From positions 1 through 22,886 of IMG/VR virus record IMGVR_UViG_3300025469_000156: a DNA stretch of 22,886 bases; one strand, 5' to 3'. Below, in pieces: positions 1-6,988 of the stretch. Every line of letters begins with the position of its first letter. The first letter of the stretch is position 1. The position numbers and the translations under genes are program-made. Source of the stretch: a virus. The notes beneath the pieces were generated by a model. The model ran no database searches. It was not told the DNA's origin and was given only the letters and a program-made list of their open reading frames with translations.

Positions 1-975
1 ATCGTGCGAGGCTCCACAGTCTCTACAGACCCACTGCCTTACCGACAAGCCTGCAAACCCTGTAGGACCAGATTGGCTCCCACATTCGCTACAGGTTTTG
101 GTGGAAAACTTGCTCTCAGGTTCGACATACGTCCCACCGCTTTTGGGCATCTTGTAGGACAGCATTTGTCTCAACTGATAGTGTGCTGACGAAGCCACAC
201 TCTTACCGAATCTCTTTGCCATTCCCTTGATGTTATCTTTGGTGAATGCGATGAAAATGTTCTCTGACACCAATCGGTGTGACAACTTGTGGTTCCTATC
301 TCGTTTGCGATTGGCAATCCGTTCCTGAATGCGTGCAGCAAGTTGCTTGTTGTGCCCGCGCTGGGCTTGAGCAAGGCGTTCTGCTGATGCTTCTAACTCC
401 CGTGGATGCTCGATAATCTCGCCGTCAGAAGTGGTGAGCAGATTAGAGAACCCAGAATCTATCCCAATCTTGCCGAAGGCAACACGCTCAATCGCTTTTG
501 GTTCTGCGTCTATAAAGAGACAGAGATACCAACCCGATGCACGTTTGACAACTCGCCCACACTTTATCTTCCCCTCTGGCAGTTCCATCTTGTGAAACCG
601 GATAGAGCCAAGAGCAGGCAGGGTGATACGATTTCCCTTTGGTGCTTTGATGGGGTCAGGAAACGGAATGCTTGTCATCCTATTCCGCATTCCCTTGAGT
701 CTTGGTTTACCACCAATCTTTTTGAAACAACGCTTCCACGCATCGTGAACTGTGCAGATGACACCCTGTAACGTGTGGCTTGGAATCCCTATCCTCTCGC
801 TGTGATTGGCTAGGAAGTTCTGAAACTCCATCTTAGAGAAATAGATGTGGTCTTTGGCACTGAGTTCTATCTTCCTCACTGCCCAGTTCCAGACAGAGGA
901 CAGGTGATAGAGAAACTGTTCGCATTGTTGTTCTTGCGCTTTGCACATTCGCAACTTGAGTTGGTATTGAATCAT
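1..975 (-). CDS. tnpB: TnpB-family RNA-guided nuclease homologue, partial (C-terminus beyond the window), RuvC-II Glu apparently absent
   Basis: This reading frame is open for 325 codons from ATG 975 to the window edge, with GGGGG just upstream as ribosome site. TnpB proteins are RNA-guided DNA nucleases of IS200/IS605 elements and ancestors of Cas12. Visible features are an N-terminal helical/WED-like region (residues 1-165), RuvC-I GIDSGFSN with Asp173, the basic helix region 195-235, and a zinc ribbon of two CxxC pairs (295-298, 317-320), ending in SHD where the family has HDRDxNAA. The RuvC-II segment reads IFIAFTKDNIKGM (240-252). The family norm is VVVEDLNVKGM, so Thr245 stands where the catalytic Glu is expected. 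It may be a nuclease-dead, TldR-like protein, a decayed copy, or a TnpB with a relocated Glu (Glu238 is nearby). The third Asp is outside the window. Confidence 0.85.
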   Translation of the reverse strand, partial: MIQYQLKLRMCKAQEQQCEQFLYHLSSVWNWAVRKIELSAKDHIYFSKMEFQNFLANHSERIGIPSHTLQGVICTVHDAWKRCFKKIGGKPRLKGMRNRMTSIPFPDPIKAPKGNRITLPALGSIRFHKMELPEGKIKCGRVVKRASGWYLCLFIDAEPKAIERVAFGKIGIDSGFSNLLTTSDGEIIEHPRELEASAERLAQAQRGHNKQLAARIQERIANRKRDRNHKLSHRLVSENIFIAFTKDNIKGMAKRFGKSVASSAHYQLRQMLSYKMPKSGGTYVEPESKFSTKTCSECGSQSGPTGFAGLSVRQWVCRDCGASHD

Positions 976-1053
976 TGTGTCCCCCTTTCTGGTCTAAGAC
1001 CGTCGCTAACCCAGACTAAAGGTCTGGGATTGCGCTCCTCAACTTCCGTTCAT
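1..1053 (-). mobile_element. TnpB-only IS1341-like element (IS200/IS605 family), left part; right end outside the window
   Basis: The element holds a tnpB frame on the minus strand with no tnpA beside it. Upstream of tnpB is a hairpin (CCCAGAC/GTCTGGG, plus-strand 1010-1028) inside a block GAGCGCAATCCC...GGGTTAGCG. The same block, preceded by ATGAACGG, occurs at the left end of the second IS200/IS605 copy near 9712, so both are taken as left ends. The outer boundary at about 1053 is inferred from where the two copies stop matching. The right end, where the guide RNA would be encoded, lies before position 1. The element interrupts a small phage gene (see 1039-1119). Confidence 0.75.
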
Positions 1054-1119
1054 ATTCCCATCAGCAGCCATTGCCGCATCATATCTTTCCCAATCTTCTT
1101 GCAATATTCCATCACTCAT
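1039..1119 (-). pseudogene. 5' fragment of a small early gene, cut by the TnpB element
   Basis: ATG 1119 overlaps the RNase H stop (ATGA) and has a strong GAGGAGAGC ribosome site, as expected for the next gene in the operon. It encodes 26 residues beginning MSDGILQEDWERYD. The last residues and the TGA stop fall in the left end of the TnpB element at about 1053. I infer that a longer phage gene was interrupted by the insertion. Its remaining part should lie beyond the element's right end, outside the window. The fragment is too short for a family call. Confidence 0.5.
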
Positions 1120-1556
1120 TTTGCTCTCCTCTTCCTTACGATTCCTTGGTACTTATCTAATGTCTCATTCAGGCGACAGTCGATGTATTCGTTTCCTTCA
1201 TTCCCTGCATGACCTTTGGTGTGCAGCAGTATGTGGTTACCTTCCGTAAGCAATTGAAATGCTTTTGCGGCGTAGGGTCTCAGTTTATCACAGATGCCCC
1301 AACGAGCTTGACTTGATTCAACTACCAGTTTTGAATCACAGTAAATTGTAATCTCAGTGCAGTGTGCAAGCTTGGCCCACTCAAGTAAATCAATTAAACC
1401 ACAAAACTCACTGACGTTGTTTGTGTTGAGTCCTGGAAGAATGTGGGTGCGCTCATGAAAGAATTCTGAGCCTCGATAAACGACAAATCCGCAGCAGCAC
1501 AAACCTGGGTTGCTCAGACGACATGCTCCGTCAGTATATGCTGTATATGTACTCAT
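1116..1556 (-). CDS. rnhA: Ribonuclease HI
   Basis: The protein has 146 residues, typical of RNase HI, which cuts the RNA strand of RNA-DNA hybrids and in phages removes lagging-strand primers. The catalytic set is visible: Asp9 in YTDGACR, Glu50 in VSEFCGL, Asp74 in YCDSK, His116 in KGHAGNEGNE and Asp126. ATG 1556 is preferred over an upstream in-frame ATG at 1595. It is preceded by AGGAAC at good spacing, overlaps the stop of the upstream gene as ATGA, and places the first catalytic Asp nine residues in, which is usual. Its place downstream of the DNA polymerase in the same leftward operon fits a replication role. It lacks an N-terminal hybrid-binding domain. Confidence 0.93.
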   Translation of the reverse strand: MSTYTAYTDGACRLSNPGLCCCGFVVYRGSEFFHERTHILPGLNTNNVSEFCGLIDLLEWAKLAHCTEITIYCDSKLVVESSQARWGICDKLRPYAAKAFQLLTEGNHILLHTKGHAGNEGNEYIDCRLNETLDKYQGIVRKRRAK

Positions 1557-1915
1557 TTTATGTTCCTGATGCGCCAAAGTTCTGTTGCTTGGCATGCATG
1601 TCCTGGTTGTCCAAAAATATCACTTAGTCCTGTTGCTGCTTTCAACACAAGTAACAATTCTGGATGTTCATAGATGTATCTATCCCAAAGATGTGAGTAG
1701 AGTACCCGAAGCTCTTCCTGATTTACAGCTTTCTTTCCTTTGGCTTGTCGCCAATCAAGGCCGGTGCTTCCATCCTCAAATATCTTTGCTGCTTGATATA
1801 AGGTTTCAATACTACGCAACCCATCATCAGACATGATGATAGCACAAAAAGCGCTGAAGCGCTTGTCACCTTTGCTACTGCATTCGAGAAATGGCGCTTC
1901 ACCATGACGTATCAT
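1553..1915 (-). CDS. Conserved-looking unknown protein, 120 aa
   Basis: The protein starts MIRHGEAPFLECSSKGD and has an alternation of charged and aromatic segments: YQAAKIFEDGSTGLDWRQAKGK, then LYSHLWDRYIYEHPELL, then a GLSDIFGQPGH segment. It looks like a compact cytosolic alpha/beta protein with no signal peptide or membrane helix. I have seen similar small phage proteins but cannot name a family with certainty. ATG 1915 has AGGAT eight bases upstream, and the gene starts 17 bases inside the end of the preceding gene. Its TGA stop overlaps the RNase H start as ATGA, so the two are probably translationally coupled. A nucleic-acid or nucleotide-related role is only suggested by position. Confidence 0.75.
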   Translation of the reverse strand: MIRHGEAPFLECSSKGDKRFSAFCAIIMSDDGLRSIETLYQAAKIFEDGSTGLDWRQAKGKKAVNQEELRVLYSHLWDRYIYEHPELLLVLKAATGLSDIFGQPGHACQATELWRIRNIK

Positions 1916-2144
1916 CTTTGCATCCTATCGGGCATTTGTAGTGCTCTTCATAAATCATATCGAATGGTGACATGCCAGTATCAACCCAATCGAATTCTCT
2001 TTTACGTCCACAGATTACACAATTATTCCAACGGTTCCAAACTGGACCCCAATATATCGGTCGGTCCTTTTGGCAGCGGTCACACCACCCTCCACCTATT
2101 GCATTTGAATAGCAACAACCAAACAACCAACATAGGAATCTCAT
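1899..2144 (-). CDS. Small Cys-rich zinc-ribbon-like protein
   Basis: This 81-residue protein has CxxC pairs at WCDRCQKD and CVICGRKREF and a further Cys pair in YKCPIGCKDD, a pattern that usually binds zinc. The N-terminus, MRFLCWLFGCCYSNAIGGG, is hydrophobic and Cys-rich. Start 2144 overlaps the stop of the MazG-like gene as TAATG, and the 3' end overlaps the next gene by 17 bases, so it sits in the middle of a coupled early operon. No known family was recognised. Short phage zinc-ribbon proteins often bind host proteins or nucleic acid, but nothing here shows which. Confidence 0.65.
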   Translation of the reverse strand: MRFLCWLFGCCYSNAIGGGWCDRCQKDRPIYWGPVWNRWNNCVICGRKREFDWVDTGMSPFDMIYEEHYKCPIGCKDDTSW

Positions 2145-2545
2145 TAAAACTTCTTTCCGTTGGGTTTTAACCGTTCTTCATTCGTGTGATCTTTGCGCAC
2201 ACGGTTATACTCCAACTTTTCAACAAAGGCACCACCCAAGTCTAATTCATGCTCCCCAGCATAGTCAAAAAGACGAATCAGCTCATCAGCAAGTTCTACC
2301 TCAACCATTTTGCGATGGGGTAGTTTGTCATCCATGAGGTTCTTGCGCACACCTTCCATGGCTTCTGCAATCTCACTCACCATAAGCATGAACAGTTCAC
2401 CATGGTTTCGAGTAATACGCTCTCCAGTAGCGGGGTTTCTCCACCATCTATCATTTTCTGCGCGGCAAAGTTTGCTTAATTCGTTTATGACTCGTGCTGT
2501 ATATACCTTTGGATCGGCAGTTGCATCATTTTCTCTAAACATCAT
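2144..2545 (-). CDS. MazG-like nucleotide pyrophosphohydrolase
   Basis: The protein has about 133 residues and an all-alpha NTP pyrophosphatase signature. SEIAEAMEG supplies the ExxE metal-binding pair, and VEVELADELIRLFDYA supplies the second acidic pair (ExxD) on the following helix. Family members hydrolyse NTPs or dNTPs to monophosphates and pyrophosphate; phage versions adjust nucleotide pools or (p)ppGpp signalling. I chose the ATG pair at 2545/2542 because GAGGA lies directly upstream. A longer frame back to 2632 exists, but it would duplicate most of the upstream small gene and has no good ribosome site. The stop is shared with the next start as TAATG. Substrate cannot be told from the sequence. 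Confidence 0.85.
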   Translation of the reverse strand: MMFRENDATADPKVYTARVINELSKLCRAENDRWWRNPATGERITRNHGELFMLMVSEIAEAMEGVRKNLMDDKLPHRKMVEVELADELIRLFDYAGEHELDLGGAFVEKLEYNRVRKDHTNEERLKPNGKKF

Positions 2546-2714
2546 TTTCCTCGTAAGTAGATATACCCAAACCATGCGCTCGAATGATATCATGTGCATT
2601 GAAAAGTGCTTGAAAAGAAATGTTTGGTTCACCTAATATAAGCCCCGCATAATCTTCTCCAAGAAGAGCTTGATAATCGCGGAACCTTTGACGACAATCC
2701 TCATCCATTTTCAT
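2535..2714 (-). CDS. Small unknown protein, 59 aa
   Basis: The frame starts at ATG 2714, which overlaps the stop of the DUF4326 gene as ATGA, and ends ten bases inside the MazG-like gene. The product begins MKMDEDCRQRFRDYQALLGE and is acidic, mostly helical by composition, without Cys clusters or membrane segment. The tight overlaps on both sides match the coupling of the whole operon and are the main reason to believe it. Without it there would be a 165-base hole in an otherwise gapless operon. No family was recognised. Alternatively, the MazG-like gene could start further upstream and replace it, but the ribosome site at 2545 argues against that. Confidence 0.7.
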   Translation of the reverse strand: MKMDEDCRQRFRDYQALLGEDYAGLILGEPNISFQALFNAHDIIRAHGLGISTYEENDV

Positions 2715-3031
2715 AGTAACTGCTCTTTACGAACCTTGATAAGAATATCACCATGACAATAGGGCTCGCCTGATCCATCAGACGGGGTTTCGTGGCACCA
2801 ACAACCTAATATCTGATCATCAATCTCATGCAATGCTGCCATGAGTTCAGGATGAGACCGTAGGTATGCTTCATATTTAGCAAGGGTAATACCACGAGAC
2901 TCTCCCGCACGCAGATGAAACGGATTCTGCCATTTCGATGCTGGAATGCCTGCCCACTCACGTCCAATGTAAAGAGTGAAGTTATAATGGAAATCAGGTT
3001 TGATTCTGCGAACTTTTACAACTGTGGTCAT
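2711..3031 (-). CDS. DUF4326 family protein
   Basis: The protein has 106 residues and the DUF4326 layout: YIGREWAG near the N-terminus, SKWQNPFHL, then a YEAYLRSHPEL helix, then GCWCHE and a final YCHGDILIKV. DUF4326 occurs widely in phages and bacteria and its biochemical function is unknown; the conserved Cys/His residues could bind metal. ATG 3031 has GAGGAAGA directly upstream and overlaps the stop of the preceding gene (ATGA). A longer frame from 3079 would overlap that gene by about 50 bases. It is part of the early operon between the DNA polymerase and the MazG-like gene, in the company of nucleotide-metabolism genes. Confidence 0.85.
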   Translation of the reverse strand: MTTVVKVRRIKPDFHYNFTLYIGREWAGIPASKWQNPFHLRAGESRGITLAKYEAYLRSHPELMAALHEIDDQILGCWCHETPSDGSGEPYCHGDILIKVRKEQLL

Positions 3032-3348
3032 TTCTTCCTCTTTACCATGAGAGTAGCAACTGGAGCCGCGCTTGGGCAAACATCTGCTTCGACAGGTTTA
3101 GGTTCTATCTGTTTAATCTTTTTTCCTGTCTCATCAATCACAAATTCTAGATCATAAGAACTGAAATCTTCTAAATGCCCACCCTCGAACTTAAGTTCTA
3201 CCCTGCGATTCCATTCAGGTTCGGGCTTACATCCTGGCCCACCAATAATCTTAACAGTGCGCTCAGCAACAGAAGAGTTGTGTTTATAATGATTACGACT
3301 TTTTAAAACAGCATGAAGCCCTGTTATATCCCGCCCAAAATCATTCAA
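3028..3348 (-). CDS. Unknown protein, 106 aa
   Basis: The product begins MNDFGRDITGLHAVLKSRNHY. Its middle part holds alternating charged and hydrophobic residues (KIIGGPGCKPEPEWNRRVEL, DLEFVIDETGKKI), suggesting a small beta-rich fold, and it ends in a basic tail MVKRKK. There is no signal peptide or membrane segment. The start has GGGG eleven bases upstream, rather far, and a 12-codon mini-frame ends (TGA) right at this ATG, which might couple translation from the end of the polymerase gene. The stop overlaps the DUF4326 start. I do not recognise the family. Its place directly after the DNA polymerase suggests a replication-associated role, which is only inference. Confidence 0.7.
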   Translation of the reverse strand: MNDFGRDITGLHAVLKSRNHYKHNSSVAERTVKIIGGPGCKPEPEWNRRVELKFEGGHLEDFSSYDLEFVIDETGKKIKQIEPKPVEADVCPSAAPVATLMVKRKK

Positions 3349-3383
3349 GATATTTCCCCTTTCATCTCAACAGTTGTGCACAT

Positions 3384-6140
3384 TTACTTGCTCCAACATG
3401 GACCGATGTTGCCATCATATTCCATGACCACTTTTTTCATTACCTCAGCACCCGCCCGTGTGAAAGCATCACCAACGGTTTTGAATACTTGCTCACCAAA
3501 ACGTTTCGGACACTGTACGATAAGTTCATCGTGAACCATTGACAGAATCTTTGCTTTTAGTGGTGGCAGTAAATGCCAGAGATAACCTTTGCCATTTCTG
3601 TCAAAGCCACATCCCATAGCACGCTTGATGATAGAAGCATTGGTTCCCTGAATGCACATGTTCTTACCACGCCGCTCAATTGACCCATACATGCCTCTAT
3701 AGGCAGATGAGATTTCCTTGGTTGATGGCTTACGGTGTGTGAGCAGGTATTCTTCTTCTTCAGTAGGGTTACGGAATTCCCGCGTCTTGAATGCGAGTAT
3801 CTGTGCTTCTGCATCTTCATCTTCAAGAAGAAGTCTATCTTCATGCTCCTGAATGAAAAACTCACGCGCAGTTTCCCATGTAGGCTCCAAGAATAAACGA
3901 CGGCGACCAAACATATCGCGTGCTTCTTTTCTAAAACGCGCCTGTTGACCACTTTTTTTCAAGTAACCCCAGATATCAGGGAACTTAGCTTCGTGAAGCT
4001 CCATCAGCGCTTTGGCTTCATCTACCGTGCAACCGATAGCATCTGCCAATGCTGCAGGACCACCACCATAAGCAAGCAAGAAATTCGTAGCTTTATTTCC
4101 ATCACGACGCTTCTTATGCTTCGGGCATTCACACTTTTGCCTGGATAATGAACCGTCAGGCTTGAGTGCAAAGTAAGCGCAAGGAGGGACGTGCACATGT
4201 TCGAGCACACCCTTCTTATTCTTCTTCATCAACGGAGTGCCATCAGCATTGAAGCATGGTATCCGTTCACCTTTCTTATCGTTCGATTCTTCTACTGTCC
4301 ATCCATTAGGGTGTATAAGAGATTTTATTTGCTCAGCAGGCCATTCAGCAGGATACAAAATTTCTGTACCTACAGAGTGAACATCGTGGCCTTGAGCAAA
4401 AGCTCTAATCCACGTCTCTGCATTTGCAAGTTCTGCGATGATGCGCAGCTCGGCACCTGACATATCAACAGTAACGATGACATATTCTTCGGCTTTCGTC
4501 TCACAGTCTTCACCACACTTCGGGCACTTCCAAACGGTGTACTCTGGGCCGCTCGCACATTCGAGGATGTATGCTTCCTCTTCACAACAGGTTGATATGC
4601 GGATCGACTCATCGGGTGGATCACATATGAAGCACTCTCGAACATCATCATCCTTCGGCAAGTTCTGGCCGTTGGGTTTTGAAGATGAGGAGCGACCCGT
4701 TTCTGCTTCAAGTTGATTGTACTTACAATGCAGACGACCGTCGCCTGGATTTAGCCAACCCTCTTCTTTGCACGGATGGGTAGTCCATTGCTTTGTCCAT
4801 GACTCACCATAAGTTCCAATTTCCTTTTTCAGTTTGTTCAAACTAAGTAGTGGCGGAATCAATGGTCTATCGAAAAAGTTCTGAAGAGTATCCTTGTCGG
4901 TTTTAGTGATGGTTTTATAGCCATGCATCCGTGAAAAGGCAGCAAGTAGTTGTTTGCCTGAATTGTAGTTAATGAAGGCTTCGCCTTGGCACTTGCCGAT
5001 TTTCTCCTTGGCTTTGGTTCTCTTCTTGGATAACTCCATGTAAGTTACGCGGGCTGCTGCTTTCTGATCCCTGCGCAACTGTTCCATATCTTCATACTTC
5101 TTCTTCAACTCTGCACGAAGTATGGGTTCCTTCTTAGCATTGACGGCTTTATAAGCGGAACAGGCTTCGCGCTCTTCGGGTGTGGCAATGTCAAACGCAC
5201 GCCATTTGTTTTCCAGAATGTTAAGCCGTGTCTCGTCGATAGCCATGCTCTTACTGCCGACGATAGGAATGAAGAATGTATCCAGCGTAGTCAAGGCTTC
5301 AACTAACTCAGCTTTGCGTTTGGTAATACGCTCCATCCAACGCGCGGTATCAAGGCGCTGTCCCCAGATACCCATATCCGTATAGGAGCCGATAGCATCA
5401 TTTTCAATTTGGGAAGTGTAAACGAGATTGTCTTTGTTGATAATCTTTAGCTGCTGCTGGCGAATAGCAAGCGGCAGATAAGTATCAAGGCATGCGTATT
5501 CAATCTGAGCTTGAGTCAGAGGGGTACTGAGATCAAATGATTCTTGCAGAGTTTTGTCGATTTGCTTCTTGAAGTAACGCGCAGTGATCTTTTCCAAAGA
5601 AAAGAAGGGATAATCTTTCAGAGAGTGTGCACCTGCCTGGATCACGCGCTCAACGAGATCAGCAGAATAGAGGTGCCAGATTCTCATACCGAGATTCCAG
5701 CAGAAGATTTCGTACTCGAATGGTAGGTTCAAACCAACCTTAAGGAATCGGTTAGTACATAAGGCTGGATGCAGGATTTTCTTTACCGGATTGAAAATGC
5801 TACTATCCCTACCGATATAACCTTGGGAAGCAGTCAATTTCTCAGGGCTACCAGCAAAAGCAAGTAGGTCAATACAGAACTGTTGCTCGTGATTTCCTAG
5901 TTGGAGGGTGCGGGCACGTCGATAGTAGAAGTCTGAACAAAAGTTGGTTTCAGTATCGAGCCCAATCACCGGGGAACGATCCCAGGATTGCAATGGTGTG
6001 GATGCAACTCTGGCTAGGAACTTCTCTACCCTATCCAGACCAGCACCATCGGTAATCAACTCTGGGGCAAAACCCTTGAGTGCTTTAACATTCAAAGCAG
6101 GAAGAGCCATTGGTGCCCCGACTATCGGTTGCGTTCCCAT
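3384..6140 (-). CDS. polA: Family A DNA polymerase (Pol I-like) with 3'-5' exonuclease
   Basis: The protein has 918 residues and is the phage replicative polymerase candidate. The exonuclease domain shows GLDTET (Asp62/Glu64), KVGLNLPFEYE (134-144) and YACLDT (Asp219). The polymerase domain shows TGRSSSSKPNGQNLP (481-495), motif A VDMSGAELR (Asp559), motif B R..NKATNFLLAYGGG (Lys683, Phe687, Tyr691) and motif C MVHDEL (868-873). There is no 5' nuclease domain. Two stretches are longer than in E. coli Pol I. A Cys-rich insertion at about 503-546 precedes motif A (eight Cys, including CPKCGEDC). About 70 extra residues lie between motifs A and B, with CxCxxH at 670-675. ATG 6140 has only a weak, distant GGAG; ATG 6110, ten codons on, is an alternative start. 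It lies 29 bases after the repressor-like gene in the same operon. Confidence 0.96.
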   Translation of the reverse strand: MGTQPIVGAPMALPALNVKALKGFAPELITDGAGLDRVEKFLARVASTPLQSWDRSPVIGLDTETNFCSDFYYRRARTLQLGNHEQQFCIDLLAFAGSPEKLTASQGYIGRDSSIFNPVKKILHPALCTNRFLKVGLNLPFEYEIFCWNLGMRIWHLYSADLVERVIQAGAHSLKDYPFFSLEKITARYFKKQIDKTLQESFDLSTPLTQAQIEYACLDTYLPLAIRQQQLKIINKDNLVYTSQIENDAIGSYTDMGIWGQRLDTARWMERITKRKAELVEALTTLDTFFIPIVGSKSMAIDETRLNILENKWRAFDIATPEEREACSAYKAVNAKKEPILRAELKKKYEDMEQLRRDQKAAARVTYMELSKKRTKAKEKIGKCQGEAFINYNSGKQLLAAFSRMHGYKTITKTDKDTLQNFFDRPLIPPLLSLNKLKKEIGTYGESWTKQWTTHPCKEEGWLNPGDGRLHCKYNQLEAETGRSSSSKPNGQNLPKDDDVRECFICDPPDESIRISTCCEEEAYILECASGPEYTVWKCPKCGEDCETKAEEYVIVTVDMSGAELRIIAELANAETWIRAFAQGHDVHSVGTEILYPAEWPAEQIKSLIHPNGWTVEESNDKKGERIPCFNADGTPLMKKNKKGVLEHVHVPPCAYFALKPDGSLSRQKCECPKHKKRRDGNKATNFLLAYGGGPAALADAIGCTVDEAKALMELHEAKFPDIWGYLKKSGQQARFRKEARDMFGRRRLFLEPTWETAREFFIQEHEDRLLLEDEDAEAQILAFKTREFRNPTEEEEYLLTHRKPSTKEISSAYRGMYGSIERRGKNMCIQGTNASIIKRAMGCGFDRNGKGYLWHLLPPLKAKILSMVHDELIVQCPKRFGEQVFKTVGDAFTRAGAEVMKKVVMEYDGNIGPCWSK

Positions 6141-6169
6141 TTTTATTTTTGCGCTCCGCGAATTTCTGT

Positions 6170-6409
6170 CTACGGTCTCAAGGATTTAGTAAGATTACTT
6201 ACTTCTGCTGCCACATCACCAGTGGTCATTCCGAGGGCCGCAGCGATTTTTTCAAGAGCAGCAACAGTGTTCGGAACTCGTCGCCCTTCAAGGTAATGAT
6301 AAGCGCTGGCCCTGGAAATTTTAGCAGAGATGGCGAAGTCTGCTCCTGTCTGATATGGTTTTTCGAGTTTAGATTTTAGCCACTCGCTGAACACCTTTGG
6401 TTCACTCAT
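6170..6409 (-). CDS. Cro/CI-type helix-turn-helix regulator
   Basis: This 79-residue protein is essentially one HTH domain of the XRE type: TGADFAISAKISRASAYHYLEG forms helices 2 and 3, followed by RRVPNTVAALEKIAAALG, the typical fourth and fifth helices. Such proteins bind short palindromic operators as dimers. The gene overlaps the preceding small gene (ATGA), and both follow a strong promoter at 6685-6713. A palindrome at 6601-6617, between that promoter and this gene, is a plausible operator, so autoregulation of the early operon is likely. The target is inferred, not shown. No dimerisation or cleavage domain follows, so it is more Cro-like than CI-like. Confidence 0.88.
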   Translation of the reverse strand: MSEPKVFSEWLKSKLEKPYQTGADFAISAKISRASAYHYLEGRRVPNTVAALEKIAAALGMTTGDVAAEVSNLTKSLRP

Positions 6410-6603
6410 TGATTTTTTTCCTTCGAGTTCATGATTTTATTTTCGAGTTCTTGTTTTTCTAGGTCTTGACGCTCATATTGCTTACGAAGCTCTGCTGCAT
6501 TCCTCTCGTGGGTCTTCCTGTTGGTCTTCCTGAGGATTTTCTTTCCTTCAGAAAAATAATTGAGGAAATCAAAGAGAGAAGATTGTGAAATAGAAGGTAT
6601 CAT
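6406..6603 (-). CDS. Small basic helical protein, first gene of the repressor operon
   Basis: The 65-residue product begins MIPSISQSSLFDFLNYFSEG. From residue 20 on it is highly charged (KKILRKTNRKTHERNAAELR, then ERQDLEKQELENKI) with a pattern that suggests a single long helix or short coiled coil. The start codon lies within the palindrome 6601-6617, and its stop overlaps the HTH gene as ATGA. No clear ribosome site precedes ATG 6603, so a later start or weak translation is possible. No family was recognised. As the promoter-proximal partner of a Cro-like protein it may modulate that regulator, which is inference. Confidence 0.6.
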   Translation of the reverse strand: MIPSISQSSLFDFLNYFSEGKKILRKTNRKTHERNAAELRKQYERQDLEKQELENKIMNSKEKNQ

Positions 6604-6617
6604 GTAAATTTTACATG
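6601..6617. promoter_or_regulatory. Perfect palindrome over a start codon, candidate operator
   Basis: CATGTAAA-T-TTTACATG is an 8-bp perfect inverted repeat with a one-base centre. It covers the start codon of the 65-aa gene (ATG 6603) and lies about 70-85 bases downstream of the -10 box of the leftward promoter. A second, looser repeat, GTGCA...TGCAC, lies at 6623-6638. Both are sized like half-sites of Cro/CI regulators, and the HTH gene is the next one in the operon. Bound protein could block transcription or initiation of translation. Confidence 0.5.
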
Positions 6618-6684
6618 CTTCTGTGCATTGTTGTGCACAAATGCTCTGATTTTACCTCTCTTATATATATATGCCGACGGTTTT

Positions 6685-6713
6685 ATTGTCTCACACTTAT
6701 TTATTTTTGTCAA
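6685..6713 (-). promoter_or_regulatory. Sigma70-type promoter for the leftward early operon
   Basis: On the minus strand, TTGACA (6713-6708) is a perfect -35 box. It is followed after 17 bases by GACAAT (6690-6685), which matches four of six -10 positions. An AT-rich run including TATATATATA follows at 6661-6672. Transcription would start near 6678 and read the 65-aa gene, the HTH gene, the DNA polymerase and probably the rest of the block down to about 1040, since no terminator was seen between those genes. Confidence 0.75.
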
Positions 6714-6729
6714 GCTTTATTTTTGGGAA

Positions 6730-6960
6730 TTATCTATTTAACTCCTCGCTTGAGTTTGTAAATTGTTGGACTCCCGCACGTTCATCCTGCCTTCCACGAG
6801 TGTAGGAATCTTGCATCGCTTTATAAACGAGCGCCCTAATCGCCATCATACGACCACTGAGAATGTCATGTGGGAGTTGACGACAGGCTTCAAAACTCCA
6901 ACACAGTCCGAAGTGCTCTTGTGCCAACTTTTCAATGTCTTTTTCATATGGATAATTCAT
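6730..6960 (-). CDS. Unknown small protein, 76 aa
   Basis: The product begins MNYPYEKDIEKLAQEHFGLC and contains helical segments with mixed charge (MMAIRALVYKAMQDSYTRGR) and a polar tail. There is no Cys motif, signal peptide or membrane segment. The start is well supported by AAAGGAG seven bases upstream of ATG 6960. It follows the Cys-rich gene at 6989-7234 in the same direction and is probably transcribed from the promoter at 7241-7269. I do not recognise it; early phage genes in such positions are often host-takeover or accessory proteins. Confidence 0.7.
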   Translation of the reverse strand: MNYPYEKDIEKLAQEHFGLCWSFEACRQLPHDILSGRMMAIRALVYKAMQDSYTRGRQDERAGVQQFTNSSEELNR

Positions 6961-6988
6961 AACTATCTCCTTTGTTTTGTTGAGGGGG

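Noticed and set aside
406-1212. Two 121-codon plus-strand frames (406-771 and 847-1212)
   Set aside because: They are antisense to the well-supported TnpB and RNase H genes, have no ribosome sites, and encode no recognisable protein.
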